6,884 bases of DNA from Candidatus Aenigmatarchaeota archaeon. GTDB lineage: Archaea > EX4484-52 > B79-G9. The DNA is taken from contig JAGLMX010000030.1 in assembly GCA_023139785.1 (NCBI GenBank), positions 1-6,884 on the forward strand, read 5' to 3'. The notes under the pieces were generated by a model. It had not been told where the DNA came from. It saw only the letters and a list, made by a program, of their open reading frames with translations, and ran no database searches. The translations under genes and the position numbers were made by a program. Below, piece after piece: positions 6,237-6,884 of this stretch. Positions within the stretch are counted from its first letter, which is position 1. The number at the start of each line of letters is the position of its first letter.

Positions 6237-6884
6237 ATGAACAAGAAAATGGTTCCGGCGTTCGTTTTATTGATGTGTGTCGTCACTTTGAGCGGATGCA
6301 CGTCTGAACAAGTTCCGATTCAGGAAGATTCGGAAAGTGCAGAGCCCGCCTTAGATACAGAGCCCATCCAGGACATTCAATATACAAAACCTCCACTGGA
6401 ATCCTTGACAGAATATGAAAAATATGCCTTATTTGAGGCAGAGAACGCATGCCTCTTGATGAGTGTACGTATATGGGACTCTGGCGAGAGCGACAATGCT
6501 GCCGCAAAGATACATTCTATTGTTGAAAGATATGATTTTTCTAACGCTGATCTGGAGTTGCTTAGGCAAGAACATCGTGGCGATAACTCATTTGAATTTG
6601 CAGTCATTAAGTTTATGAAAGAGTTGTGTCCGGAATATATTGATGGATTTGTTTCATATGATGGCAGCGAAATAGGAGATACATCCTCCTTGACTGAAAA
6701 GGAAAGATATGCATTGTTTGGGGCAGATGGTGTCTGTTATTATGCAGGCGTCCGCTGGTGGGATCAGGAGGACGTAGATTGGTTTCTGAGTCAAATGGAC
6801 GCGCTTCCGGAAAAGCATGGCATCCCTTATGATGATGTGCTGTTGCTTAAAGAAAAATATGCGGACGATGAATCTTTTGATACA
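6237..6884 (+). CDS. Lipoprotein with tandem 63-residue repeats, 3' partial
   Basis: The frame is open to the right edge, with 216 codons visible and no stop. The N-terminus MNKKMVPAFVLLMCVVTLSGC is a lipoprotein signal: basic start, hydrophobic stretch, and lipobox LSGC with the lipidated Cys at 21. An acidic linker (about 22-56) follows. Residues 57-119 and 152-214 then form two copies of one unit that align without gaps (22 of 63 identical by my count), each starting LTE-x-E-(K/R)-YALF and including a Cys, V-R-x-W-D, and a (D/E)SF-type end. The protein is very acidic. The ATG was chosen over GTG 6228 because of ribosome-site spacing. It has its own promoter. I do not recognise the family; it is probably an extracellular membrane-anchored protein. 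Functional linkage to the pilus genes is only positional. Confidence 0.82.
   Translation, partial: MNKKMVPAFVLLMCVVTLSGCTSEQVPIQEDSESAEPALDTEPIQDIQYTKPPLESLTEYEKYALFEAENACLLMSVRIWDSGESDNAAAKIHSIVERYDFSNADLELLRQEHRGDNSFEFAVIKFMKELCPEYIDGFVSYDGSEIGDTSSLTEKERYALFGADGVCYYAGVRWWDQEDVDWFLSQMDALPEKHGIPYDDVLLLKEKYADDESFDT
6405..6593 (+). repeat. Lipoprotein repeat unit 1
   Basis: Residues 57-119 are the first copy of the 63-residue unit, with period 95 residues to the second copy. Key positions are LTE, YALF, Cys72, V-R-x-W-D and a terminal SF. Confidence 0.75.
6690..6878 (+). repeat. Lipoprotein repeat unit 2
   Basis: Residues 152-214 align with unit 1 without gaps. Cys167 corresponds to Cys72. 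Unit 1 is followed by a further Cys (C131) for which any equivalent would lie beyond the window. Confidence 0.75.

Overview
The window looks archaeal. The evidence is a class III (archaellin/pilin-type) signal peptide reading RAQISMEY, a VirB11/PilT/FlaI-type secretion ATPase followed by FlaJ/TadC-type membrane platform genes, ribosome binding sites resembling GGAGGTGAT, and a TATA box with an A/T-rich element just upstream of it. Many N-X-S/T sequons in the exported proteins also fit archaeal surface glycoproteins. The composition is moderately AT-rich. The lineage cannot be fixed from this sequence; an uncultured archaeon (for example of the DPANN type) is plausible but is inference.

Layout, all on the + strand. 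(1) 1-1145: a secretion/pilus ATPase entering from outside the window and lacking its N-terminal part. (2) 1170-2078 and (3) 2205-3110: two separate polytopic membrane proteins, each with one T2SF (TadC/FlaJ-like) core. Together they seem to equal the two halves of a usual archaeal FlaJ/PilC platform protein. The 126-bp gap between them (2079-2204) holds a possible 31-36 residue ORF and two mutually exclusive hairpins. (4) 3180-3887: a class III signal-peptide pilin-like protein. (5) 3878-5815: a 645-residue exported protein with a pilin-like N-terminal helix and three acidic-loop modules. (6) 5816-6181: a small pilin-like protein with a KG|Q signal. (7) After a likely transcription boundary (T-run at 6168-6174, TATA box near 6191-6200), 6237-6884 encodes the start of a lipoprotein with two tandem copies of a 63-residue unit; it runs off the window end.

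Inferred working model: the ATPase powers a two-subunit inner-membrane platform that assembles or exports the three pilin-like proteins encoded immediately downstream. Genes 4, 5 and 6 overlap or abut (10-nt overlap, then TAAATG), which argues for one transcript and a shared complex. The large protein would be a minor pilin, tip adhesin or surface sensor, not the bulk filament subunit. The prepilin peptidase needed to process these proteins is not in the window. The lipoprotein seems to be a separate transcription unit, and its link to the pilus system is unproven.

The least conventional parts are the split platform with its bistable-looking RNA spacer, and a module that recurs in both the class III protein and the large exported protein. 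No RNA genes, complete mobile elements or CRISPR arrays were seen.
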